From: an uncultured Lachnospiraceae bacterium | Lineage (GTDB): Bacteria; Bacillota; Clostridia; Lachnospirales; Lachnospiraceae | NCBI GenBank assembly: GCA_947630695.1 | Contig: CANRIM010000002.1 | Coordinates: 65,271-127,154, forward strand | Reading direction: 5' to 3' | Length of the DNA: 61,884 nt | In this document: positions 8,183 through 16,584 of the stretch, piece by piece | How the letters are laid out: each line of letters opens with the position of its first letter | How positions within the stretch are numbered: position 1 is the first letter of the stretch | The notes under the pieces: model-generated | Database searches by the model: none | What the model was told of the DNA's origin: nothing | Seen by the model: the letters and a program-made list of their open reading frames with translations, nothing else | Made by a program: the position numbers and the translations under genes

Positions 8183-9091
8183 TCAGTCGATCCGCTTTTT
8201 ATCGTAGCCGAAATTTTTCAGCATAAGGTCGCTGTCCCGCCAGTCTTTGCGGACTTTGACCCAGAGATTCAGAATGACCTGCATCTGCAGCATTTTTTCC
8301 AGTTCAAAGCGGGCGCGGCTGCCGATTTTTTTCAGCATCTGCCCGCCTTTGCCGATGATAATGCCCTTATGGGAATCTTTTTCGCAAATGATACTGGCTT
8401 CGATCTCCATAAGCTTTTTGCCCGGACGCACCGACATTTTTTCAATCGTCACCGCGATGCCGTGGGGAATTTCCTCTTCCAGGGCGTGCAGCGCCTTTTC
8501 CCGGATGATTTCCGCCGCGATCTGCCGCTCCGGCTGATCCGTCAGGGTCTCCGCATCATAATACATGGGGCCTGCAGGCAGCAGCCGGAAAATCTCCGAC
8601 AGCAGTTCCTCGGTGTTGCTCCCTTCCATGGCGGAAACCGGCACCACACTGTCAAAGGGCATCAGATGCTGATACGCGGCAATGCTTTCCATCACTGCCG
8701 CCGGCCGGTGCCCGTCGATTTTATTGATGACCAGAATCACGGGGATCCCCTTATCTTTCAGGGTTTCCACGATTTTTTCTTCCGCTTTGCCGGGTTTTCG
8801 CTCGATCTCCACCAGCCAGCAGATCAGATCCACGTCCCGGATGCTTTTGATCACCGTTTCCATCATATAATCGCCCAGCTTGTTTTTCGCCTTGTGCATC
8901 CCCGGCGTGTCCACAAAGACAATCTGGCCCCGTTCGTCCGTAAATACGGTGCGGATCCGGTTCCTCGTAGTCTGGGGTTTTGCGGAAGTAATGGCGATTT
9001 TCTGTCCTATGAGACAGTTCATCAGGGTGGATTTTCCAACATTCGGCCGGCCCACTAAGGTCACAAAGCCGGATTTTTTATCTGCCGGCAT
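8183..9091 (-). CDS. era: GTPase Era
   Basis: 302-aa ribosome-associated GTPase that binds 16S rRNA during 30S maturation. The G1 motif GRPNVGKST is at residues 14-22, followed by the G2 'TTRNRI', G3 DTPGMH and G4 NKID, and then the C-terminal KH domain with 'GIIIGKGGQMLKKIG'. Length fits the family. It begins 13 nt behind the M16 protease and is followed by yqzL and recO. Confidence 0.97.
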   Translation of the reverse strand: MPADKKSGFVTLVGRPNVGKSTLMNCLIGQKIAITSAKPQTTRNRIRTVFTDERGQIVFVDTPGMHKAKNKLGDYMMETVIKSIRDVDLICWLVEIERKPGKAEEKIVETLKDKGIPVILVINKIDGHRPAAVMESIAAYQHLMPFDSVVPVSAMEGSNTEELLSEIFRLLPAGPMYYDAETLTDQPERQIAAEIIREKALHALEEEIPHGIAVTIEKMSVRPGKKLMEIEASIICEKDSHKGIIIGKGGQMLKKIGSRARFELEKMLQMQVILNLWVKVRKDWRDSDLMLKNFGYDKKRID

Positions 9092-9103
9092 AAATAAACT
9101 CCT

Positions 9104-12022
9104 TTAAAGTGCCCGGACTACGTCAAACAGTCCGGCGTTTTCCTCGATTTTTTCCTCATTTCCGATGACACAGAACTGATGATCCTCCACGATCTGTTCG
9201 ATCAGATCGCCCATGCGGCGGATATCTTCTTTCGTGATCTCCAGAATTTCTTTCCGTTCCTTGGCGATGGTGGCCTCGTCCACATGAGACAGCCAGGCCA
9301 TCAGCGAGCGGCTGCCCTTTTTGCTCTCGGACAGCGGCGCGTCCAGGTCGCTTAAGGTCCCGATGATATACCGGGTGATTTCATCCTCGCCCCCGTCAAA
9401 GGCCCTGAGATAGTCGGCGGCCCTGCGGTAGACGTCCAGCGTCCGCTGCAGATGCGGATCCCGGTAAGAAATGAAATACCCCCTTCCGGTCCTTCCGTAG
9501 CCGTTCATACAGCCGTAAGCCCCGCCCAGCACACGGATTTCATTCCAGAGATAATCGTAGCGCATCATGGTAGCCACCACATTCAAAACGCCGTGGTATT
9601 CCGTGGAAATCTTCCCAAAATCCCCGGTCTGGGCCACATACTGCACTTTGGAAGCGCATTTGATGCCCTCGTTTTTGCGGGGCAGCGAAATGCTGCCGTA
9701 TTCCATGGGCACCTGATGATGCTCCTGCAGATCTTTCATAAGCGCCGGCAGAAGCGCGCCCAATGTTTCCGCCCCTGCCCGGCTGCCCGTAAAGCTGACC
9801 TGCATCCGTGCCGGATCGAAAATCATCGCCGAAAGATGCTGCAGCATCCGGATGACCTTTTGTTTCCGCGTGTCAAAATGTTCCTCAATGTCTTTGATAA
9901 AATCATAATAACCGATGCCGGAGAACATATCCTCCACATAGGCGCTTTCCGCGTAATTGGCCGAAGAACGCATCATGGAAAACAGATGTCCGGAGCTTAA
10001 AATCCCCATCTGCAGCTGGGATTTCTGTTCGGAAACGATTTCATACAGCCGGCCGGCATCTTCCATATGGCTGGTACACAGGATTTCCGAAAGCAGCGCA
10101 AACACTTTTTTGTAATCCCCGTACACCGCTTTCACGCTGAACATAAACTGCACGCCGTAGGCGTCCTTTTCCCCGGCAATGTCATAGGTTAGGGTCTGGA
10201 AGGACATGCCGCCGGATGTGCACTGTACCTCATTGTAAAGATCCCGGTAGGTATAATGATCCGTATCCACAAACATCAGCACATTTTTCAGCAGCGACAG
10301 ATAAGGGAGGTATTCCGGCGTGATTTTTCCCACGTCAAACAACAGATCCATATAGCCAATGCCGTTGGTTTCGTAGCCGTGCAGCAACACGGGCATCTCC
10401 CCGATCTGTACCGTTTCATTGCGAAGGGGCATGATTTCCCGGCGCATATCGCTGCGCTTCAGCATGGGAATGGTGTCCAGCGCCTCTTTGGGCGAGGGCT
10501 CCTGCTGATACCGTTTCAGCGCCGCCGTATCCTCCATCAGCGTGCCGAGGCCGGCTTCGTCCAGACTGTTTTTGTACGCGTCCAGCTGCCCGCGCAGCTT
10601 CGCGTCTGTCCTGGCCAACAGGCCCTTCTCCGGCCGCATCACCAGCACCAGCTTGTGGGGATTGTCCAGCAGGCGGGTCCGGATCAGTTCTTCAAAATAG
10701 TTTCCTTCCGCCTTCTTTTTCAAAGAGGCGTAGATCGAGAGCATTTCCAGCGATTCAAAAGGCGGCCGGTCGGCGTAGACCCAGGCCCCCAGCAGGTTCA
10801 GGCCGTACATCAGCCCCTTGGGATATCTGCCGTAATCCGCTTCCCGATAGGAAAAATCCATGGAATGCAGCGCCGCGGCCAGCGCTTTTTTGTCAATGCC
10901 ATTCTCTGCCTGTTCCTGCAGCACCTTATCGATGATCCGCAGAAACTCCTCTTTCTGGGACGCTTCCGCATTCTTGGCAATGATGGAAAAGAAGGGCTGC
11001 TTCACATCCTTTTCCAACCCGCCCAGAATATCCTTGCCGATCTTCGCCGCCAGCAACGCCTGCCGGACGGGGGCGCCCGGCGCGGTAATCAGCACATATT
11101 CCAGCACCTGAAAGGCCGCCTGCAGTTCGTAGTCCTCCGGCGGCGCCACCACCTGATAGGAGCAGAGATAGGTGTTTTCCGCTTCGCTCTCCTCCGTGCC
11201 GATAGGATAGGCCATTTCCTTTTCCACCGGTTTGTCAAAGGGAGGCTGGGAGGCAATCTCTGAATCCGCCTCTGTTGCCGAAAATGCGGAGAGATACGCC
11301 TCGTCCAGCCAGAGCAGGCGTTCCTCCACATCCATATTTCCGTAGAGATAAATATAACTGTTGGAAGGATGATAATATTTTTTATGGAAGGCCGTAAAGG
11401 CTTCCTGGGTCAGCTGGGGGATTTCCTCCGGCACCCCGCCGGAATCACAGGCAAATGGCGTATCCGGGAACAGCATCCGCAAAGATTCCCGCTCCAGAAA
11501 AGCCTCCGGCAGGGAATAGGCCCCCTTCATTTCATTATAAACCACACCGTTAATGGAAAGGGGGCTTTCCGGATCCTCCAGCTCATAGTGCCAGCCTTCC
11601 TGCTTTAAAATCTTCGGATTCGTATAAATATTCGGATAGAACACCGCGTCCATATACACATGCATCAGATTTTTAAAATCCTGATCGTTACAGCTTGCCA
11701 CCGGATACACCGTCCGGTCCGGATAGGTCATGGCGTTCAGAAAGGTATTTAAGGAACCCTTGGCCAGCTCCACAAAAGGGTCTTTCGCCGGAAAGTGCCT
11801 GGATCCGCAGAGCACGGAATGTTCCAGCACATGGGGCAGCCCCGTATTGTTTTCCGGCGGCGTGCGGAATCCCGCCATAAAGACCTTGTTTTCGTCGTCG
11901 TTGGCAATCACACACAGCTTTGCCTGGCTTTTCTTATGCACAAAATAATAGCCCACCGACTGGATATCCTCCAGAGGATACGTCTCCAGCAGCGTATACA
12001 TTGACAGTTTTTCCAAATTCAT
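9104..12022 (-). CDS. M16C-family zinc protease (insulinase/presequence-protease type)
   Basis: 972-aa metallopeptidase of the pitrilysin/insulinase superfamily. The inverted zinc motif HVLEH is at residues 64-68 and is followed by 'LCGS' and, further on, the downstream glutamate region ('EMKGAYS'). The four-domain length is that of the M16C subfamily (PreP/Cym1), which degrades short peptides in an enclosed chamber. No signal peptide, so it probably acts in the cytoplasm. ATG at 12022 with AAGGAC upstream. Substrate unknown. Confidence 0.9.
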   Translation of the reverse strand: MNLEKLSMYTLLETYPLEDIQSVGYYFVHKKSQAKLCVIANDDENKVFMAGFRTPPENNTGLPHVLEHSVLCGSRHFPAKDPFVELAKGSLNTFLNAMTYPDRTVYPVASCNDQDFKNLMHVYMDAVFYPNIYTNPKILKQEGWHYELEDPESPLSINGVVYNEMKGAYSLPEAFLERESLRMLFPDTPFACDSGGVPEEIPQLTQEAFTAFHKKYYHPSNSYIYLYGNMDVEERLLWLDEAYLSAFSATEADSEIASQPPFDKPVEKEMAYPIGTEESEAENTYLCSYQVVAPPEDYELQAAFQVLEYVLITAPGAPVRQALLAAKIGKDILGGLEKDVKQPFFSIIAKNAEASQKEEFLRIIDKVLQEQAENGIDKKALAAALHSMDFSYREADYGRYPKGLMYGLNLLGAWVYADRPPFESLEMLSIYASLKKKAEGNYFEELIRTRLLDNPHKLVLVMRPEKGLLARTDAKLRGQLDAYKNSLDEAGLGTLMEDTAALKRYQQEPSPKEALDTIPMLKRSDMRREIMPLRNETVQIGEMPVLLHGYETNGIGYMDLLFDVGKITPEYLPYLSLLKNVLMFVDTDHYTYRDLYNEVQCTSGGMSFQTLTYDIAGEKDAYGVQFMFSVKAVYGDYKKVFALLSEILCTSHMEDAGRLYEIVSEQKSQLQMGILSSGHLFSMMRSSANYAESAYVEDMFSGIGYYDFIKDIEEHFDTRKQKVIRMLQHLSAMIFDPARMQVSFTGSRAGAETLGALLPALMKDLQEHHQVPMEYGSISLPRKNEGIKCASKVQYVAQTGDFGKISTEYHGVLNVVATMMRYDYLWNEIRVLGGAYGCMNGYGRTGRGYFISYRDPHLQRTLDVYRRAADYLRAFDGGEDEITRYIIGTLSDLDAPLSESKKGSRSLMAWLSHVDEATIAKERKEILEITKEDIRRMGDLIEQIVEDHQFCVIGNEEKIEENAGLFDVVRAL

Positions 12023-12060
12023 CGTATCAGTCCTTCTTATTTCGCATTAAAAACTCCGAT

Positions 12061-12090
12061 CAGGGTATCCGGCCAACGCCTGATACCCTG
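12061..12090 (-). terminator. Stem-loop downstream of rhaB
   Basis: CAGGGTATC / GATACCCTG, 9-bp perfect stem with a 12-nt loop, between rhamnulokinase and the M16 protease. On the minus strand a TTTTT follows only 7 nt later, so it may be a leaky terminator or an mRNA-stabilising hairpin. Confidence 0.5.
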
Positions 12091-12095
12091 TAAAT

Positions 12096-13517
12096 TTAAA
12101 CCGTATAAACCTTCTGCGTGCAGCTTCGTTTGATGATCTGGCGGCCTTCCTGCAGGGAAGAAACCGCCCCTAGGCTTTTCAGCTGCATAATGATATTGCC
12201 CAGCGCCGAGCCTTCCACCGGCCCCGTAATCACCTTTTTCCCGGTACTCTTTGCCGTCAGCTCGCAGAGCAGTTCGTCCTGAATGCCGCCGCCGATCATG
12301 TTGATGCAGGAAATGGTTCTGCCGGTGATGGTTTCCAGATTCCGGATGGTGGTCTTGTATTCCTCCGCCAGCCCGTTGTAAATGGCCATGGCGATCTCGC
12401 CCAGGCCCTCCGGCCTGCCCTGTCCGGTTTCCTCACAATAGGCGATGACTTCCCGCATCATATTGTAAGGCGCGGTAAAGCGGGGATCATTGGGATTGAT
12501 GGTATAATCCTGTTTCTTTGCTGCCCGGGACGCCCGGATAATATCAGGATAGGATACCTCCTGCTCAAACTGACTCCAGTTGCGCTTCAGGTTCTGCATG
12601 ATCCAAAGTCCGTTGATATTTTTCAAAAAACGGATTTTTCCTTCCACACCGCCTTCGTTGGTGTAATTATACGCATACGACTGCTGTGTCAGAATCGGTT
12701 CATCGATTTCCATACCCAGAAGCGACCATGTGCCGCAGCTTAAGAAGGCTGCATTTTCATCTTCAAACGGCGTTCCCGCAACCGCAGACGCGGTATCATG
12801 GCTCCCTGCCGCAATGACTTTGACGCCTTCCAATCCGGTTTCCTTTACGACTTCCTCCGTCAGGTCTCCCACCACTGTGCCCGGTGCAATCAGATCGCAG
12901 CACAGATCGGTGCGTAAGCCTGCCCGTTTCATGATATCAAAATCCCAGGTGCGTTTTTTCGCGTCCAGCAACTGTCCCGTGGATGCGATGGTGTACTCGC
13001 TGTACGCTTTTCCGGTCAGGAAATAATTCAGCAAATCCGGCATGAATAACGCCTTGTCTGCTTTTTCGTAGATATCCGGCCTCATTTTCCGATCCGCATA
13101 GAACTGGAAGATCGTATTGAAATTCATAAACTGAATGCCTGTGGCGGCGTAAAGTTCCTCTAAAGGAATCTGCTTTCCCACTTCTTCGATCACGCCGATG
13201 GTACGGTCGTCTCTGTAATGGATGGGCATCCCGATGAGATTGCCCTCCCTGTCGATCAGTCCGTAATCCACGCCCCAGGTATCGATGGCCAGGGACGCAA
13301 TCGGCAGTTTCAGCGCCGCCGCTTTTTTCAAACCCTGCTTCAGCTCATGGTATAAGCGAAAGGTATCCCAGTAAAAGTATTTCCCGATCCGCACCGGTTC
13401 ATTATCAAAACGATGCAGTTCCTGCAGGGAAATTTTTCCATCTTCCAGTTTGCTCAAAATCATACGGCCGCTGGATGCGCCGTAATCAAACGCCAGATTG
13501 TAAACAGCTTTTCCCAT
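12096..13517 (-). CDS. rhaB: Rhamnulokinase
   Basis: 473-aa FGGY-family sugar kinase. The N-terminal AFDYGASSGR phosphate loop, 'IDTWGVDYGL' and the C-terminal 'INMIGGGIQ' adenosine motif match rhamnulokinase, which phosphorylates L-rhamnulose before cleavage to dihydroxyacetone phosphate and lactaldehyde. No rhamnose isomerase or aldolase is in the window. The gene follows hprK with 4 nt between them and belongs to the same run. A GGAGG lies 12 nt before the ATG. Other deoxysugar kinases of the family remain possible. Confidence 0.85.
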   Translation of the reverse strand: MGKAVYNLAFDYGASSGRMILSKLEDGKISLQELHRFDNEPVRIGKYFYWDTFRLYHELKQGLKKAAALKLPIASLAIDTWGVDYGLIDREGNLIGMPIHYRDDRTIGVIEEVGKQIPLEELYAATGIQFMNFNTIFQFYADRKMRPDIYEKADKALFMPDLLNYFLTGKAYSEYTIASTGQLLDAKKRTWDFDIMKRAGLRTDLCCDLIAPGTVVGDLTEEVVKETGLEGVKVIAAGSHDTASAVAGTPFEDENAAFLSCGTWSLLGMEIDEPILTQQSYAYNYTNEGGVEGKIRFLKNINGLWIMQNLKRNWSQFEQEVSYPDIIRASRAAKKQDYTINPNDPRFTAPYNMMREVIAYCEETGQGRPEGLGEIAMAIYNGLAEEYKTTIRNLETITGRTISCINMIGGGIQDELLCELTAKSTGKKVITGPVEGSALGNIIMQLKSLGAVSSLQEGRQIIKRSCTQKVYTV

Positions 13518-13521
13518 AATG

Positions 13522-14454
13522 TCAGTTTACCTCCCCTTTTTGCAGATTTTCGCGCACGCGCTTGTACAGCTCCTGCGCCGCGTTGTATCCCATTTGTTTT
13601 TGCCTGTAGTTGACTGCCGCCGTCTCGCAGATAATGGCGAGATTCCGTCCGGAACGGATAGGAATGTTGTGGCAGACCACCTTGTTGCCCAGAAACTCCG
13701 TATATTCGTCTTCCAGTCCCAGCCGGTCGTATTCTTTTTCGCTGCTCCAGTCCTCCAGTTTGATGACCAGATTAATATTCTGGGTTTCCTTGACGCTGGC
13801 GTAACCGAACAGCTTCTGGATATCCACGATGCCGATGCCCCGCAGTTCGATGAAATGCCGGGTAATATCCGGCGATGTGCCGATCAGCGTTTCATCCGAC
13901 ACCTTGCGGATCTCCACCACGTCGTCCGAAACCAGACGATGGCCGCGCTTCACCAGCTCCAGCGCCGCTTCGCTTTTGCCGATGCCGGACTCGCCCATAA
14001 TCAGCACGCCCTCACCGTAAATATCCACCAGCACGCCGTGGACGGAAATCATAGGCGCCAGCTGCACCTTCATGGAACGGATAAATTCCGCCATAAAATC
14101 CGACGCCGTCCGCCTGGTCTGCAGCACCGGCGTATGGTATTTCGCGGCGATGCTTAACATCTGCCCGTCCGGCGCCCGGTTGGAAGAATAGATCACGCAG
14201 GGCACGCCATAGGCCAGGAACCGGTCGTAAATCTCCGTCCGCTCCTCCTTCGTCTTGGTTTTCAGATAGCTGTATTCCACGTTGCCGATCAGCTGAGGCC
14301 GCACCACTTCAAAATCGGCGAAAAATCCCGTCAGCTGCAGGGCCGGCCGGTTGATTTCCGAAGTCGTCACCTCAATCCCGGAAATTTCCACCTCCGGATT
14401 GAGTACCTGTAAATTCATTTTTTCAATAATGCTTTTTAATGCAACGCCGCTCAT
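13522..14454 (-). CDS. hprK: HPr kinase/phosphorylase
   Basis: 310-aa bifunctional enzyme that phosphorylates and dephosphorylates Ser46 of HPr, the switch of carbon catabolite repression in Firmicutes. The N-terminal MurE-like domain is followed by the kinase core with GESGIGKSE at about 154-162, the 'LVSDDVVEI' segment and the HPrK signature around 'IELRGIGIVDI'. Its ATG overlaps the stop of the alcohol dehydrogenase (TCAT on the plus strand, 4 bp). Confidence 0.96.
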   Translation of the reverse strand: MSGVALKSIIEKMNLQVLNPEVEISGIEVTTSEINRPALQLTGFFADFEVVRPQLIGNVEYSYLKTKTKEERTEIYDRFLAYGVPCVIYSSNRAPDGQMLSIAAKYHTPVLQTRRTASDFMAEFIRSMKVQLAPMISVHGVLVDIYGEGVLIMGESGIGKSEAALELVKRGHRLVSDDVVEIRKVSDETLIGTSPDITRHFIELRGIGIVDIQKLFGYASVKETQNINLVIKLEDWSSEKEYDRLGLEDEYTEFLGNKVVCHNIPIRSGRNLAIICETAAVNYRQKQMGYNAAQELYKRVRENLQKGEVN

Positions 14455-15572
14455 TTGACTCCCTCCTGCCGGTATCCGGCATATAAATTCATAATATCCG
14501 TTTCGCTGACCCGGATCATGCAGTCCGAAAGCTTTTTCGCACCGCGCTTCATCGTGATCTCCGTAAATTTACGCACCTGCGCCTCGCTCAGCCTCTCATC
14601 GGGCTGCAAAAGCTTCCGTAAAAACACAGTCAGTTCCGCAGCTTTCGTCATGCCCAGGCAGGACAAAATCTCACGGATCCGCGCAGGGCACTGCGCCTCG
14701 CCCAGCGCCAGGAACTGTCCCAGTGTCAGGCCGTTGGCCCTGCCATGATCGGTACCAAGGAAATAGGTGAAGGAATACCCCATGGTATGCACCACCGTGG
14801 TGCCGGTCTGGGAAATCACCATACCCGCAAGAGCCGACGCCTCCAGCAGGCTCTGCCGGGCCGCCGCGTCAAAACGGCCTATCTCCAGTGCCGGAAACTG
14901 CGCTGTAATCATTTGCAGGCTCTGCTTTGCCAGCGCATCCGAAAAGCGGGAGGATTTGTTGGAAAGCATCCCTTCCGCCGCATGGGAAAGGGCGTCCACC
15001 GCCGTATGCACCGTAGTCCGGTAAGGCAGCTGCGCCATATATTTGCCGTCCAAAAAAGCGGCCTTTGGAAACATCACCGGCCCGGACATGGTCATCTTGG
15101 TCTCGATCCGGTCATCCGTCAATATGGCGTAGGGCGTCAGCTCCGAACCGGTGCCTGCCGTGGTGGGAATATGGATCATCGGCAGCGCCTTCACATAGTT
15201 TCCCTGAAACAGCGCCTCCCGGGGAATGGATGCGCAGGCCAGCACGGCAATGGCTTTGGCCGCATCCATGGGCGAACCGCCGCCGGCCGCCACGATAAAA
15301 TCCGCGCCTTCACTTCGCGCAAACGCCGCGCCTTCATAAACCGTTTCAATGGAGGGATTGGGCTCCACCCGGTCAAACGCCACGAAGTCCTGTCCCGTTT
15401 CTTTCAATATCTTTTCAATATCCGCAAACACCCCGCAGCGCTTCGCGGAATTTCTGCCGCAGACGATCAGCGCCTTTTTCCCCGCCGCCGCAAACACCTC
15501 CGGATGCTGCAGCAGGCAGTTTGCGCCGCTGTATACGCGCACGGGCATAAAGTACGTTTCCTGCATCTTCAA
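14451..15572 (-). CDS. Iron-containing alcohol dehydrogenase
   Basis: 373-aa group III NAD(P)-dependent dehydrogenase. GGGSPMDAAK (about 97-106) binds the nucleotide. The metal ligands are in place: D193, H197, H262 and H276, the 14-residue spacing of the last two being that of FucO. It may reduce lactaldehyde, the product of rhamnose breakdown, given the rhamnulokinase two genes on; this is inference, and butanol- or propanediol-type activity fits as well. First gene of a run that continues through hprK and rhaB. Confidence 0.85.
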   Translation of the reverse strand: MKMQETYFMPVRVYSGANCLLQHPEVFAAAGKKALIVCGRNSAKRCGVFADIEKILKETGQDFVAFDRVEPNPSIETVYEGAAFARSEGADFIVAAGGGSPMDAAKAIAVLACASIPREALFQGNYVKALPMIHIPTTAGTGSELTPYAILTDDRIETKMTMSGPVMFPKAAFLDGKYMAQLPYRTTVHTAVDALSHAAEGMLSNKSSRFSDALAKQSLQMITAQFPALEIGRFDAAARQSLLEASALAGMVISQTGTTVVHTMGYSFTYFLGTDHGRANGLTLGQFLALGEAQCPARIREILSCLGMTKAAELTVFLRKLLQPDERLSEAQVRKFTEITMKRGAKKLSDCMIRVSETDIMNLYAGYRQEGVK

Positions 15573-15743
15573 CCTTCCCTTCGCCGGACGGTCCTCTCTT
15601 TCCGCCGGTTTTTCCGAATTTTTCCTGTAGATACTTTATCTTAACATACCGTCCGGCAAAATACCAGTATAAGAAAATCATATCCATAAAAATCCGCGAA
15701 TATAATTTACGGATAATAAACCCTGAGGATTGGATCCCTTTCC

Positions 15744-16532
15744 ATGATCAAAAAATCCGTTCTCCTTTTCTTTTCTCTGATTACAGTGGTCCTTTTCGGC
15801 CTTCTGACCGTTCCCGAAATGATCTCCACTTCCGCCAAAGCCTCTGACAAAAAACTGCCGATTTACTGTGTGGACACAACAGAAAATAAGGTGGCTATCA
15901 GCTTTGACGCGGCCTGGGGCAACGAAGATACCAGAAAACTGCTGGATATTTTAAAAAAGCACAATGTTCACGCCACCTTTTTTATGACCGGCGGCTGGAT
16001 CGAATCCTACCCGGAGGACGTCAAAGCCATTGCCGCGGAGGGGCATGATCTGGGAAATCACAGTATGAATCACAAGGAAATGAGCACCCTCAGTTATGGG
16101 GAATGTGTGGAAGAAATCAAAAAGCCCCATGACATGGTCAAAGAGCTCACCGGAAAAGATATGATCCTGTTTCGTCCCCCTTACGGAGACTACAATGACA
16201 CCCTCATCGAGGCGGCCAACGCCTGTGGCTACTATCCCATCCAGTGGGACGTAGACAGTCTGGACTGGAAAAACTACGGCGTGGATTCCATCATCCGCAC
16301 GGTCTGCGAACACAAGCATCTGGGAAAGGGCTCCATCGTCCTGATGCACAACGGCGGAGAATATACCGCGGACGCGCTGGAGCAGGTCATTACCGGACTG
16401 CAGGACAAAGGATTCGAAATCGTGCCCATCTCGGAACTGATCATCAAAGAAAATTATTATATGGATCATGAAGGCAGGCAGCACAGCGACACGCCGGCGG
16501 TGGAAGCGTCTCCGGCGGCGTCTGCCCTGTAA
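15744..16532 (+). CDS. Polysaccharide deacetylase, PdaB-type
   Basis: 262 aa: an N-terminal signal anchor (about 5-24) and a NodB-homology domain. The first motif is FDAAWG (Asp55) rather than the usual DD pair, a variation I know from the sporulation protein PdaB. The metal histidines are in HSMNH (106-110), RPPYG is at 144-148, and the final motif is LMHN. PdaB helps maintain cortex peptidoglycan late in sporulation, so this supports a spore former, but a vegetative peptidoglycan deacetylase is not excluded. It is divergent from the dehydrogenase gene. Confidence 0.8.
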   Translation: MIKKSVLLFFSLITVVLFGLLTVPEMISTSAKASDKKLPIYCVDTTENKVAISFDAAWGNEDTRKLLDILKKHNVHATFFMTGGWIESYPEDVKAIAAEGHDLGNHSMNHKEMSTLSYGECVEEIKKPHDMVKELTGKDMILFRPPYGDYNDTLIEAANACGYYPIQWDVDSLDWKNYGVDSIIRTVCEHKHLGKGSIVLMHNGGEYTADALEQVITGLQDKGFEIVPISELIIKENYYMDHEGRQHSDTPAVEASPAASAL

Positions 16533-16540
16533 AAAACAAA

Positions 16541-16571
16541 CCCCGATCTGTACGATCGGGGTCGTTTTTTT
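16541..16571. terminator. Bidirectional intrinsic terminator
   Basis: CCCCGATC / GATCGGGG stem with a 5-nt loop, T-runs on both sides. It serves the convergent deacetylase (plus) and 606-aa dockerin gene (minus). Confidence 0.9.
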
Positions 16572-16584
16572 CATTTTTCAGACC

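Noticed and set aside
15640-15743. Sporulation promoter for the deacetylase gene
   Set aside because: A TATAAT-like box exists, but I could not fit a sigma-E, F or G pair with correct spacing.
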